From positions 1 through 64,000 of the forward strand of contig WPIO01000037.1 in assembly GCA_009760855.2 (NCBI GenBank): a stretch of DNA of 64,000 nt. Reading direction: 5' to 3'. The position numbers and the translations under genes are program-made. This document shows, one piece after another, positions 18,208 to 37,456 of the stretch (positions are counted from its first letter, which is position 1; every line of letters starts with the position of its first letter). Below the pieces are notes generated by a model. That model was given only the letters and a program-made list of their open reading frames with translations, was not told the origin of the DNA and made no database searches. The DNA comes from Cristatella mucedo (lineage: Eukaryota; Bryozoa; Phylactolaemata; Cristatellidae).

Positions 18208-20958
18208 TTAATGAATCAGCAATTCTATAGTGTCCATAAGCGTAGCTTCAGATTCCACATTCCAACCAGTATCGTTTTGAATCAAAGGCAGATAATGCTT
18301 TTTTGTTTGTGTTATAGTATAAATATAATGATTTCTTGTTTGAAATCTCGATTGATTGCGATAAACATCTTTGCCAGTCTCAAGACATCCTAAACAATCT
18401 GAATGTGATAAATATTTCTTTACAACATCCTTTTTTGTATCTTTAGCTTTATTTGCTGAAGACTTCACTTCTATACCATTATTTGTTGAAACTGCTATTT
18501 GCATAGAGTACAATACAATAAAATTTCGGTCTTAAGAAAACTCCCTCATCTAGTACAGCTGAATTCTCTATCATAATTCCAGTTTTATCTCTAATGAAAT
18601 ATTTTGTTTCTGCATCAATTGTATATTTATCTGCGATATCATCTTTAAATTTTCCTAAGCTTTCTTTGTTTTCTTCCATCATTTTCTCAAATCCTTCTAA
18701 TTTCCACACTTCTTGATTTTTTGGATAACCAGATAGATCTAGATAATCAATATAATTCTCAAAGTCTTTGTAAACATCTTCTGTATTTATCTTCATGACT
18801 AAAGAATCAGTATCAGTATATGCAAGCGTTAGCGCATCTCCATAATTATCTTTCATTGTATTATAATAAAAGTCTTGCATTACTAATTTTGATATCTCAA
18901 GAATAGCAAAACCTAAGTAAATAGGTTTGTTAAGATAGATTTCAGGCTTTGTCGTTTCTATTCCAACAAGATCCATGTTGAAAAGTCTTCTATCTTTAAA
19001 TCTTGCACTCATAACTCTTTTATTTGATGTTTCAACATCCTTGTCGAACTTAAAATCAAATAACTCAATGTTTACTCTCTCTCTCTCTCTTACATTTTCC
19101 ATTGTCTTCCCAAATAATGCACTATTTTTTAATTTATAATAATCTTGTTCAAATTCATCTTTTGCATCTTTTCTTCTCTCAATGTTATTTTTAATGTATC
19201 CACTCAACAAATTGCTTTGTGAAAAACTCATTATTCTATGTATTTTTGTTAATATGTAGCCTCTTTCTAAGGCAAACTGTAAATTTCTATAGTGAATTAT
19301 GTACTTTTCTCTTGGTTTCAGATCAAGAATCAACTTCTCAACTTTACTTTCATGATCATCTTTAGCTAAAGTTTTATTTTGATAAGATGAATACTCATCT
19401 TTTGCAACCTCTCTCTTAATAGGTAAAAGAGGATAATCAGAATAAACACCATGTAAATCCTTCGGGCAGTGCATGTCCACCTCAAAAGCATAGCCAGTAT
19501 TTGAATTTTCTTTTATTCTTAATATTTTTTTGTTTGTAAATGACTTAATCTGCTTCTCATCTAAAAACTTAAAATTACTTGTTGGTAGGAATTGAGTCAT
19601 CGCCGTTGCATAAAGTGAATTTGCATCAACATAGAGTAGCCAACTCTTCTTCTTTGTGCTATCATAATTAGATGTCATTTGGTTGTTCGCCTTAACATGC
19701 CTGCAAGATGCTTGCGTTATACCTCCTCTGATTGCGCTCTCAAAGAAATTAAAGTCTTCAAAGTTTGATAATAAATCTAATCTAACTTTTGAAAATCTTA
19801 AACCTGCACACCAAGTTAAACCAGGAGCAGTAAAGAAGTTAGCAGGATCCAGACCGTCAATTCTTTTTGAGAGATGTCTAAAATGTTGAAAAACATCAGC
19901 TAGTTGAAAAACATCCATTGTGAGATAAATATCGCTATATTTTTCTAATGTATCTTCAGTTAGTGGGTCAATCTTCTTCATTAATTTCCACACTTCTTGC
20001 GCTCTATCATAATCCTTTTCTCCAATGTTGCTGTCGTTTAATGTACTATACAAACATTTTATTGGAGGCAAACTTTTATCTTCTAGCTTTGAGAAAGAAT
20101 CAGCATATTCGTAGGGAAAAACTCCCTTTGCTGATAACAACTCAAATTCTTTATCGCTAAGCATTAAGAACTTGTCTAAGCATAAGCACTTATACTAAGC
20201 ATTAAGAACATTTATTGTAATGTCAAATAGTTTTGCTAAAGTGGGTATATCTGAAACAGTTAACGCTTGTGAATATCCAGGTCTTACATTAAACAAGTCT
20301 GTCAAAGTAGGAATAAGATGATTATATTTTTCAAAAAGTATTTTATTTAGATCTGCAATTGACTCTGGATGATTATCTCTAGGATGAAGAAATCTTGGTA
20401 CGCACCACAATGCGCAACAGTTATCTGATTCATTCTTTATACTCAAGGTTGACCTCTTTTTCTCTAATCCTTTAGGCATAGGTAAATAACTCCCTCCAAA
20501 ACGATGTCTAAAATGAGTAAACTTTGCATATAAAGCATTAATTGCAGACAGACTCCAACTAGATCCTTTCTCTAGCCATTCTTCAATCCTTTCCTTAAAA
20601 GAAGCGAATTTCATTTTAATAATAGACTCAATGTTACTAGTCCTATTTATCTTTACATTAGGTATGCCAGAAAATGGATGATAGCAGAAAGATCCGTTTT
20701 CTGATTCTAGAAAATGACCATTGCATGACACATCTCAAATGACCATTGCATGTTCTTTACTTCCTTACTTTTGAGAGGAATTACTACTTTTGTATTTGGA
20801 ATAACTTGCAAACTAGATATCATTTTATCTAAACTAGCCTTTGAAAATGGATACTTAGGCAAAAGCCTTGTTCTTTTTCGTACTTCTTCTCTAACACGTC
20901 TAGCGTGATCGCTAAAATTTTCACCCTCACGTCGCATAACATAATCATTGTTAGACAT
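18208..20958 (-). pseudogene. Protein-primed family B DNA polymerase, internally deleted and frameshifted
   Basis: Pieces in order: 20958-20707 and 20731-20195 give the N-terminal domain (with GGSYLPMPKGLEKK); 20164-18479 gives 561 codons of polymerase; 18513-18208 gives the end in another frame. In the 561-codon piece: an exonuclease III-like YSDIYLTMD at 76-84, palm motif A DANSLYATAM at 180-189, motif B KLKNSALFGK at 344-353, motif C YTDTDSL at 449-455. The exonuclease I and II segments expected between the N-terminal part and residue 1 of this piece are missing. There are at least three lesions: a shift near 20,720, a deletion near 20,180, and a shift near 18,500. The enzyme family copies Polinton/adintovirus genomes from terminal proteins. 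Confidence 0.85.
20157..20209 (-). repeat. 15-bp direct repeat at the polymerase deletion
   Basis: CTAAGCATTAAGAAC occurs at 20157-20171 and again at 20195-20209. It spans the point where the polymerase N-terminal frame stops and the next piece starts, exactly where exonuclease sequence is missing. Slippage or recombination between short repeats is a likely cause of the deletion. Confidence 0.65.
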
Positions 20959-20990
20959 ATCTTATACTATATAAATTTTTTCTTTAAATC
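20959..20990 (-). promoter_or_regulatory. TATA-rich promoter-like segment of the polymerase gene
   Basis: On the minus strand the segment reads ATTTATATAGTATAAGAT and runs into the polymerase ATG at 20958. It matches the start-proximal TATA motif of other element genes. Confidence 0.35.
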
Positions 20991-20999
20991 AAATTTTAT

Positions 21000-21215
21000 T
21001 ATGTTAGAGTGCGGTAAGATAAACAACGAAGTAGGCGAAAACACTATGCCGAGCGATAGCGAGTCTAGTGTTGAGTGAGTAGTATTGTTTTGAAAGTTGT
21101 GGAGACTTGGGTCTCAGACGAAGACACTCGATCGAGCTGTGCGAGATTGAGGGTCGAGGCTGAGCCCTAGGCTCTATAACGTTCAAAACACTACTTGCTC
21201 ATTGCTGCTCTGTAC
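21000..21215. repeat. Right boundary of the element with a large imperfect foldback
   Basis: Base composition changes sharply from AT-rich to GC-rich at about 21,000. The next 215 bases fold on themselves: AGTAGTATTGTTTTGAA (about 21,090-21,106) pairs with TTCAAAACACTACT (about 21,183-21,196), and the flanks continue pairing imperfectly; a smaller palindrome AACACTA...TAGTGTT lies at about 21,042-21,076. This may be a terminal inverted repeat remnant or flanking host DNA; the left end needed to decide is not in the window. Confidence 0.45.
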
Positions 21216-21242
21216 CTTGCAGCTACATGTGTTGGTGCTGCA

Positions 21243-21395
21243 AACTTGTGACCTTAAGGTCAAGGGTGCGTGTAGTTCGTATGTACGTATGTATGTATGT
21301 ATGTATTGTATGCCGGCTCCTGACTTGTGACCGTAAGGTCAAGGGAGCGTGTAGTTCGTATGTATGTATCGTATGCAGGCTCCTCTGATAAGCTA
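21243..21395 (+). repeat. Tandem duplication of about 75 bp with a GTAT-rich core
   Basis: Two copies share TTGTGACC(T/G)TAAGGTCAAGGG, GCGTGTAGTTCGTATGTA and GTATGC(C/A)GGCTCCT. The copies differ in the number of GTAT units. Host-type repeat next to the element boundary. Confidence 0.65.
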
Positions 21396-21829
21396 CTGGT
21401 GAGCTGTTAGAAGCACCACCGAGAGGGGCCGGTGCACAGCTGTGGTCCGCCTGTGATGTGGTATGGACGCAGGCCGGTAACCAGCTGGTGGCCCGATGGT
21501 GGATTCACCATCAGGGTCGGCCGGTGCACAGTTGTGGTCGATGAGTCATCGGAGTCGACCAGGGGAGGGGAGTTGTGTGAGGGCAGGGGCTGAGGGAAGC
21601 CGTGCGCTCTTGGGCTCCGTGTGTTGGGAATAAATGTTGGGAATAAACTGTCGGTGTTGGGCATCGGCTGGCTCTCTGCTGTGCAACCAAACTACATCCA
21701 CTTCCTTTCGCAATATTTTGATCTCTTCCTTCCTTAAAGTAACTCAAACTCATTCAACTCACTTACACTGTGTATTCTTGACATCCGCACTAGGACGGCA
21801 GCACTTTCTCAGATGAATGAGGACCAACC

Positions 21830-22760
21830 AAATTAATAGTTATCGGGAAGCGTATTATCACTCGGAAACTGGAAAGTATAACCCTCGACATGGGCTCGGC
21901 CGGCGTACCTCCTGCGGCATCTGTACACAATCTGGGTGTCCTGTTCCGAAATCACCTTTCACTAAATGACACGTCAGCACCCCAGTCAAGCCTACCTTCA
22001 GCTGCGAAACATTGCAAAGCGTCAAGTTCGCTTAGATAAGGGTACCGCAGCTAAGTTGATCGATGCATTCATGACATCCTGACTAGTATTCAGTATCTCG
22101 CTACTTCCAGATCTCTCTGCCTGCGTGTGAAATACGAGGCTCGAAGGTGGTGCAAAATACCGCAGCTTTACAGGCTTCTCTGTCGTGAATTTCGCAACGG
22201 CCACGTCCCACCATCTTTTACCGATCTGCTCTGGCTCCCCATCAAGCAGCGTATCGACTTCAAAATTCTGTTGCTGAGGTCCTTCACTCACTTGCTTCGG
22301 CCTACCTAAAAAAAAGTTATCGGATTTAATAGCCTCATTTGTATAGCGGCAGAAGAGCCTTGACGGCTATCACCACCGCTTGCAGTGGGCAATATAGGAT
22401 CGCCCACTGCAGGAGGATTCGAACCCACGACCCGGGTCGTGAAGAGCGAGCACCTTACCTATTTGAATTACTGCCCATCAAGTTAGGCATCATACCACCC
22501 CTTTTCTGACGCAAGTCAAGTAGCTGTACCTCAAACCAGCCTTGAATCGTGTGAAGACTGCGCATTCAGCTCGTGTGCTCCCAAAGCCGGCAACTCGCCT
22601 CGACTGACATCACGACATCCCTAATTTGTCGACATTTAAAAAGGAAGCAACAAACCCACCTCTTCCTCAAAGCATCTGTTCCGTCCATGTGAATTTTCCT
22701 TTGTGTGCTTATGTGGATACTGGCTTTGTGTGAATATTATCGCTTTTTGCGGAATGTTAT
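21830..22760 (+). mobile_element. LINE copy A (Jockey/CR1/L2-like), 3' part, split by a SINE
   Basis: The left part (21,830-22,310) matches, in order, the reverse-transcriptase C-terminal region of the better copy at 37,640 (segments around CGGAAACTGGAAAG, AATCTGGGTGTCCTGTTCC, LLWLPIKQRIDFKIL). After the SINE, the right part (22,480-22,760) resumes with GCATCATACCACCCC and continues to CCCAAAGCC and GACATTTAAAAAGGAAGC, the same order as in the intact copy. Stops in all frames: a fossil. Confidence 0.6.
22312..22478 (-). mobile_element. tRNA-derived SINE inserted in LINE copy A
   Basis: On the minus strand it shows a tRNA-like front with GGTAAGGTGCTCG, then the RNA polymerase III B box GGTTCGAATCC, followed by CAGTGGGCGAT, TTGCCCACTGC and GCCGTCAAGGCTCTTCTGC. 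This last block recurs in the SINE at 27,125. The LINE sequence resumes on both sides, so this is a nested insertion. Confidence 0.65.
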
Positions 22761-24189
22761 CGGTTCGGCTTACCCCGAGTGCACGCGGACGCGTGAATGA
22801 GTAGTCAGTCTCACACTTCAGGTAGTGTCTCCCGCGGCGAGTACCGCCATACAAGTATGGCCGGGCTGCTGAGCTACCTCGGAGGCGCCGGATGTAATGA
22901 AAGCTACGAAATTTCTTATCCTGGAGTCATTTGACAGAGGCGAGTGGGATGTGGTCGCCCCTTCCTTTGGTTATAGCTTTACGCGATTCTCTTTAATATA
23001 CGCTATATATCTCGTGGATCGTCGGCCGGCTGCCGCCGATCAATACAGTTCATACGCCCATAAAAATAAGTATCGTCTAGGGCCCAGATGTCGAATGAGT
23101 CGCCAAGCATACGCACGCGTTCAAAAAAGGCACGGCGACTCGGGTATTGGGCGAGCATGGCGTGGCGGGAGTTCAACCGTTGCGGCTGTTTTTCGAAACG
23201 CCAGGGCACTGCTGCTCCACTGACGCCGCCGCGACCAGTTGTGCCGGTGCCAGAAGGAGCTGCTGGGAAATCCGCGTACATTTTCCGCGAAAACCTGGCT
23301 TGCTAGCTTGCTTAATTCTTGCGGGCTCCTCACGTCTCAGTTGCACAGTTGCAACACCCATTTCTGACCTTGGCTTTTCCGAGCTCCTTTGCCGGAGCTT
23401 CCGGCCGCTGGATTTTTCTTTCCAAGTTGTCTATCGAATTGAATGCCGAATTGAGACTAAGTAATTGCTGACCTCTCTATTAAGCTGCTTAAGGCTATAT
23501 CGTGAAGGAAAAGTCGGGTTTCCATGGACTTCAATCGCCAGCTTAAAGTAAGGCTGTTAAATCGGTCTTGACCTTGTAAGTCTCCGATGCACGGACGCTT
23601 CAGCTGCAGACATTTGGCCACAGTTTGTCGACGCCTCAGCCTTGGGCGTTTTTTTTCTACGGAAGCCGACAAGGCTGTCTCGCTGTGCGGCCTCAGCCGG
23701 CGGCGAGCTCTCTCTGCTACGAGCTTCCCTTGGTCGCAGCACTGCACTGCGTAGCGCTGCGATGCAGTGTGCAAGCGCACTGCGCACGTTACACAATACA
23801 TTTCAGTGCATTAGCCAGCCGGTCGATCTAGCTGGTACGAGCACAAGTGCTCCCGACGGTGAACGTCCAGATCACGTGGATAACTCTGCCCAATGTCCCG
23901 GCTCTCAGTGAGGAAATCGATGCGGGCGAAGAGCTGAGATACGAAGTCCTGCCGACACGTTTTCTCTGAGCAACATTTTCAGAATGGATGCGCTGTCGTC
24001 ACGGTGGCTATTTAGCTGCACTAATGATGAAATGTAGGTGCACGTCGGCTACTCAACTGCCAAAAAAGTGACCAGCTTCCACACCCCGCGATCTCTCAGT
24101 GAAATAAGTCGACATCTTTCGGGGACGCCTACAGCTCAATCACGACTTGCCCAAAAATTGACGGGCAATCAAATTGTCTAACGACTTAC
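22761..24189. other. No recognisable gene
   Basis: GC-rich host DNA. Overlapping short frames on both strands between 22,900 and 23,900 look like composition effects. No domain, splice-consistent exon or RNA gene was recognised. Confidence 0.4.
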
Positions 24190-25951
24190 TTGTGTGGAGG
24201 TCGAATTATCTATTCGCAAATTTCTTTCCTCAGCTGCTGCATCAGTTTGGTTCCTCGTAATTTCTTTAGGCCAGCCTTTAGCCTCCGGTCATATCCCTGC
24301 ACCTTTCAAAAAGGCTGTAGCTAGGCCACTAATTAAGAAAGCAACGTTGGATAAAGAGAACTTGAGCAACTTCCGCCACGTCCTCCTTCTATAGTTCCTA
24401 TCAAAGACACTAGAACGAGTTGCCGCAGACCAGCTGAGTCCTTATATTGAAATTTCCAACCTACCACGTAAGTTCCAGTCCGGTTTTAGAGCTAATCACT
24501 CCACATAGTCAGCGTTGCTTCGGGCGTATAACGACCCTATCAGGAATACAGACTTAGGTACAGTTTTTCAGCTTGTTTTGCTTGATCTTTCAGCAGCGTT
24601 TGATACTATTAATTCCCATGTCCTTCTTGAGAGTCCCTCATCTCGCCTGAGCATCACTGGCACTGTACTGCGATATGGGATACGTCCTATTTCAGTGGGA
24701 GACTCCAGAGTGTTGATGTGAACGGACAGAGATCTTCAGAGGAACCACTGAAGTACAGCGTACCTCAGGGCTCCGTGCTCGGTCTGCTTCTTTTCACGGT
24801 TTGTACTCTCCCCTCTTGCCGATGCGACCGTCAAGCGCAATCTAGGCTTTCTCTTTTATGCAGACGGCATTCAGTTGTACCTTTTCTTTTATCCCTCCGG
24901 CACGCGGAATTCTAATTCTCTCAACTGCCTTGCTACGTGTATTGCTGACATCCGCACGTCGATGTCAGCAAACTTTCCAAAGTTGAATGACCATAAAACC
25001 AACGTACTAGTTACGGAAAAACCAAGCGTGGCTCGGAAATGGAAAGCTTAATGCTCAAATTCGGCTCTGTCAGCATATCTCCTGTTACATCAGCACAAAA
25101 TCTAGGTGTCCCTTTCCAAAAAGTCCTTTCATTAGACAACCACACGTGAGCTCCACAGTCAAATCTGCCAACTTTTTTTGCTGCATAAGATTGCTTTAAT
25201 TCGGGCTTGCTTTGACTGGCATGTTGCATAAAAATTGGTCCATACATTTATGTATCGCATTTATACATTCCGTCTCGTCTCCTGTAGCTCACTGTTTGCC
25301 GGTCCACCGGTCTGTGCAAACAGTGAGCTAACAGTTTTTGCTTAACTCTATAGCTCGGCTTGTCTGTCGCGAGCGTCACAGTTTCCAAATCTAGCCTCTA
25401 GTCATCTGTTCACTTCTAGCCTTCTAGCACTGGCTCCCAATTAAGCAGCGTATTGATCTCAAGGCTCTGTCCCTTACTTTTAGATTCCTTCATTTCCCAG
25501 CTCTAGCCGACCTATCAGAACTACTCCCCCACCGGGCTTGGTATCACTTGGCCACTCGATTATCTGACCCAAATCGTTGTAAACCGACGACCCTTTAGTT
25601 AGTATATAGCTCCCAAAACATGGAACTCGCTCCCATCTGACGGCACGGCATCCACTTACTCGATGACATTTAAAAGAAGCTAAAAACGCATCCGCTTTTC
25701 GCTGTATTTAGTATTTATCCTTGTGATTTATCCTCTGTGTTCTAATAAGTGTTGACACTGTCCTTGCTACCGCTAACCATATTTTACATGCTGACACTGT
25801 GCATGTCACCTCTAAACCCTGTTATGCTTGTTAGCATTGTGCATGCTACCCCTAATCATTCGATCGTGCTTCCTTTACAGCACACGTAACGTGTCTCAAA
25901 AGAGATTAAGCTCTCTTAGGGCGCTGTAAAAATGCATTAATTATTATTTTG
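24190..25951 (+). mobile_element. LINE copy B (Jockey/CR1/L2-like) reverse transcriptase fossil
   Basis: Reading + strand frames in order: ASGHIPAPFKKAVARPL and LIKKATLDKENLSNFRHV (24,290-24,390), FQSGFRANHST (about 24,477-24,510), LVLLDLSAAFDTINS (reverse-transcriptase motif A, 24,571-24,615), YSVPQGSVLG (motif B, about 24,753), and a TATGCAGACGG segment (degraded motif C, about 24,859). The 3' end has the shared hairpin tail near 25,890-25,935 and ends in an ATT-rich run. Several stops and shifts; inactive. Confidence 0.75.
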
Positions 25952-26318
25952 GGGGCTAGCCTAACCAGGGCCGACGGATCTCTGGATCAGAGAATTTGCC
26001 CAGAGCGTGTAGGACTGCTCAGCGATGCGACAGCAATTGGATTTGCCGATTCGCATCCCATAGAACATGATTTCTCCAATCACGATACTTGTCGTGCAAG
26101 CCCCGGATGCTTTTAAGCACCGCAATGCTGCACGCTTAGTGGACTTCACGAACAATGACGAGGAGCGCTTTCTGCTGTCAGGCTTTCCGATCCGAGCACT
26201 TCCTACGGCTGAGCCAGACAATCCTGTCTAAATCGGTGGCCTAGCTGCAATTCAGAATAGCTTGTTGGTTGTGGGGCCTCTCGGACTAATTATTCACCAT
26301 TATAGGATCCCGCCACTA

Positions 26319-26362
26319 TGGCGAAGCTCTGCTGGATAGCGACTACCAGCAGAGCTTCGCCA
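26319..26362. repeat. Perfect 17-bp inverted repeat (hairpin)
   Basis: TGGCGAAGCTCTGCTGG (26,319-26,335) is followed by a 10-base spacer and its exact reverse complement (26,346-26,362). TAG and CTA inside the spacer can add three more pairs around a bulged A. No A/T tail for a bacterial-type terminator. It lies in otherwise featureless host DNA. Confidence 0.8.
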
Positions 26363-26944
26363 GTCCATACCGGCCAGGAAAGACGGGAAATTATGGCCAC
26401 CATCACTGTCCTAGCGAAAGCTCGTTAGCCTAGTTGAATCGCCAAAACTTGATTGCTCGTCTGCTCCTTGCAACTAGCGCAGAACAGCCTCGACATTGGG
26501 ACAGACCGCCATTCTGGATGGCCGGACCCTGCCGTTGCAGCTCTGGTGTTCCGCTCATCCAATCAGCATACATGCGACTGTGTCCAATACCTTAGTAGTA
26601 TAAGTTATCTGAAATTTTTATATTATCCACGCATAGTTGATTGTGGGGGCAGTATTATACGAGCCTGTATGTATTACGCAGGTTCTATACATACAGAAGA
26701 ATATATATGGAGTGACGGTCCGAGGACGGTACGGCGAGTTTTGCCTTTCAGGGCCTTTGTGTGCAGGGCGGCGGGCCGCTTGGGCCGACGGCTGTCGACA
26801 TTGGGAAAAATACATCGTCGAGGACTTGTGTGATCGCGCTCCTGCATGCGGATAGTTGCGGCCTGCGTATTCGTCTTACAAAAGCCTTGGCTGGAAGTGC
26901 GCGGCTGGGAGTGCTCGCCTAAGAGTTGTGCTCCCACAATCTGA

Positions 26945-27405
26945 CCTGCGGACCTGAAGGCAGTGCCTTTAGTTCGTAAGCTCCCAAAGCCTGGAATTCA
27001 CTCGCGACTCATGTCACGACGTACCGTAACTGGACGACATTTAAAAAGAAGCTAAGCACGCACCCTTTCCTCACCAAATTCGTCGGGTCCTCGTGAATTG
27101 TCTACTGTGTGCTGGTGGCACACTAAGTAAGGCGGTTGTTTTTCACGACGCGAGGTCGTGGGTTCGAGTTCTGCGGTGGGCAATTCGTTATTGCCATTGC
27201 GAGCGGTGGCAATAGCCGTCAAGGCTCTTCTGTCGCTATATTAAAGAGACTGTTAAATCAGCTAGTATTTTGCTATGCACGCTGACACTACGCGCATGTC
27301 ATACCAGCAGTATGGACATGCAATTCTTTACAGCGTGCATGTCCCGAAAGAGAATATTCCTCTGAGGGTGCTACGCAAATATATTACAATCATTATTGTT
27401 ATTAT
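26945..27405 (+). mobile_element. LINE copy D 3' end, split by a SINE
   Basis: 26,970-27,120 matches the end of the LINE coding region (CTCCCAAAGCCTGGAATTCACT, then GACATTTAAAAAGAAGCTAAGC). After the SINE, 27,265-27,405 carries the LINE 3' untranslated motif (GCACGCTGACACT) and the hairpin tail (AGAGAATATTCCTCTGAGGGTGCT) with an ATT-rich end. Confidence 0.6.
27125..27258 (+). mobile_element. tRNA-derived SINE inside LINE copy D
   Basis: It contains AAGGCGGTTGTTTTTCACGA, the B-box region GGTCGTGGGTTCGAGTTC, then GGTGGGCAAT and GTGGCAATAGCCGTCAAGG, the same body as the SINE at 22,312. Flanks are LINE sequence, a second nested event of the same kind. Confidence 0.6.
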
Positions 27406-27479
27406 TGCAACTGAAGTAGAGAAAGACTTTGACCGTTTCTCGCATACCGTGTCTGTCGCCTGTGTGCTTGCTTCCCTCA

Positions 27480-28141
27480 CGTGACCGGCACGGTCAGGCA
27501 CCGCAGCTCAGGCTGAGCCCAGGCAGCTGAGGCCGCGCGTGAACTCAACGCTCGCGCATCCTCGCGCGGCGGCGCATGCGCAGGAGCCGACGCGGGCGCA
27601 GGGCGCGTGCCGCGACGCACTCTACCGAGTCGAACTGCGCCGAGCTTCCACTTCCGGCGGAGACCATTGTTGGACGCGCGATTCGCGAAGCGCGAGCGGC
27701 TCGCGGTAAAATTCGAAGCCGCCGTCAGCGCCAAGGATTCGCGCGCAGAATCCTCTGTACGCCGCCGTCTCCGTGGAGCATTTGCAATCCGCCGAGTTCG
27801 CGCAGGTGCGCGCGCGATCAGGCGCCCGCCGTCGTCCGTCGCAGTTCCGCCGTGGCTTCGGTCGAGTCGAGTCGCTCGGTTCGCGGACTCGTCATCGCCC
27901 TTCGCGGGGACGCCCGGCCTCAGTGACGCCTTCGAGAGCGCCTCCTCCGCCCGATCTCTCGCTCGCTCGGCGACGTCGCGGGGCTACGAGCGCCGCCGAG
28001 CGAGCGCAGCGCCGAGCGCCGGGAGCGGAGAGGCGGCGGCGCGTTTCCGATTCGCGCCGCCGGCGAAACGCTCCCTGCGTGCGGCGCGGCCTGCGATCGC
28101 GCCCATTTTCGTCACTAGGCGGTGGCCCAGGCGCGCGAGCG
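27480..28141 (+). promoter_or_regulatory. CpG island / 5' region of the CAP-domain gene
   Basis: GC content and CpG density rise abruptly after 27,480 and stay high through the gene. Sequence up to 28,141 is open in the same frame as exon 1, but the first in-frame ATG is at 28,142 in a good context (G at -3, G at +4). I see no clear TATA box. Read as promoter plus 5' untranslated region; the exact transcription start is not visible. Confidence 0.5.
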
Positions 28142-36547
<8,406 letters not shown>

Positions 36548-36614
36548 ACCGGGACGGCTCCAGCGAGGCGACGCAGCGGCGACGCTGGCTCTCGCTCTCG
36601 CTTCGAGAGAGCGA

Positions 36615-36649
<35 letters not shown>

Positions 36650-36743
36650 TGGGAGAGAGGGGGTTCCTGGAGACCCCTGGCGTAGCGAAGGAGAAAGGAG
36701 CTGCCGGGAAAAAGCAGCTGCAGGTCGAGTGCCACCGAGTGCA

Positions 36744-36783
<40 letters not shown>

Positions 36784-37003
36784 GTCTCTCTGTCTGTCTC
36801 TCTCTCTCTCTCTCTCTTGGTCTCTCTGTCTCTCTGTCTGTCTCTCTCTCTCTCTCTGTCTCTCTTTGTCACTCTCCCTCTCTCTCTGTCTCTATCTGTG
36901 TGTGTCTCTCTCTCTCTGTGTCTCTCTCTCTCTCTCTGTGTCTCTCTCTGTCTCTCTCCCTCTTTCTCTCTCCCTCTCTCTGTGTCTCTCTGTCTCTCTG
37001 TCT

Positions 37004-37085
<82 letters not shown>

Positions 37086-37396
37086 CAGACCCGAGAGTTC
37101 CAGCATTCAGAATTCCTCAAAACGGTTCTAAGCTATTCTTCGCTCGGGCCATCGACTAAGTTTACGTTAGTTTGAGCTCCGCTAGCGAACTGTCGTGGAC
37201 TGCTAGGAGCTTCTACTTCTAGGAGCTTCTACTGCTTCGGAGCTTCGCCGCTAGCGAAAGCTACTCGCAAGGCGCAACGGCTGCGCCGTGTTGGCCTCGG
37301 CTTCGCGCTCGCTCCTCGTCTGCCTCAGTGCCAAACAGCGGTGCACGCGTCTTTTCGATCTAGACAGCGACGCCACCGACTTCGCGTTCTACTCTG

Positions 37397-37456
37397 CGTC
37401 CCTCCCAGCGTCCCTCCCAGCGTCCCTCCCAGCGTCCCTCCCAGCGTCCCTCCCAG
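37397..37456 (+). repeat. 12-bp minisatellite, five copies
   Basis: CGTCCCTCCCAG repeated five times in tandem. A multiple of three, so open on both strands, but no gene context. Confidence 0.9.

Noticed and set aside
450-20958. Alternative genetic code reading TGA as an amino acid
   Set aside because: TGA, TAA and TAG all interrupt frames, and there are also frameshifts and a deletion, so decay explains the stops.
21004-21186. Minus-strand 60-codon frame at the element boundary
   Set aside because: It lies in the foldback and has no coding character.
22370-22480. True tRNA gene on the minus strand
   Set aside because: The B box is good but the cloverleaf is incomplete and the same body recurs at 27,125 and 49,355, so it is a SINE.
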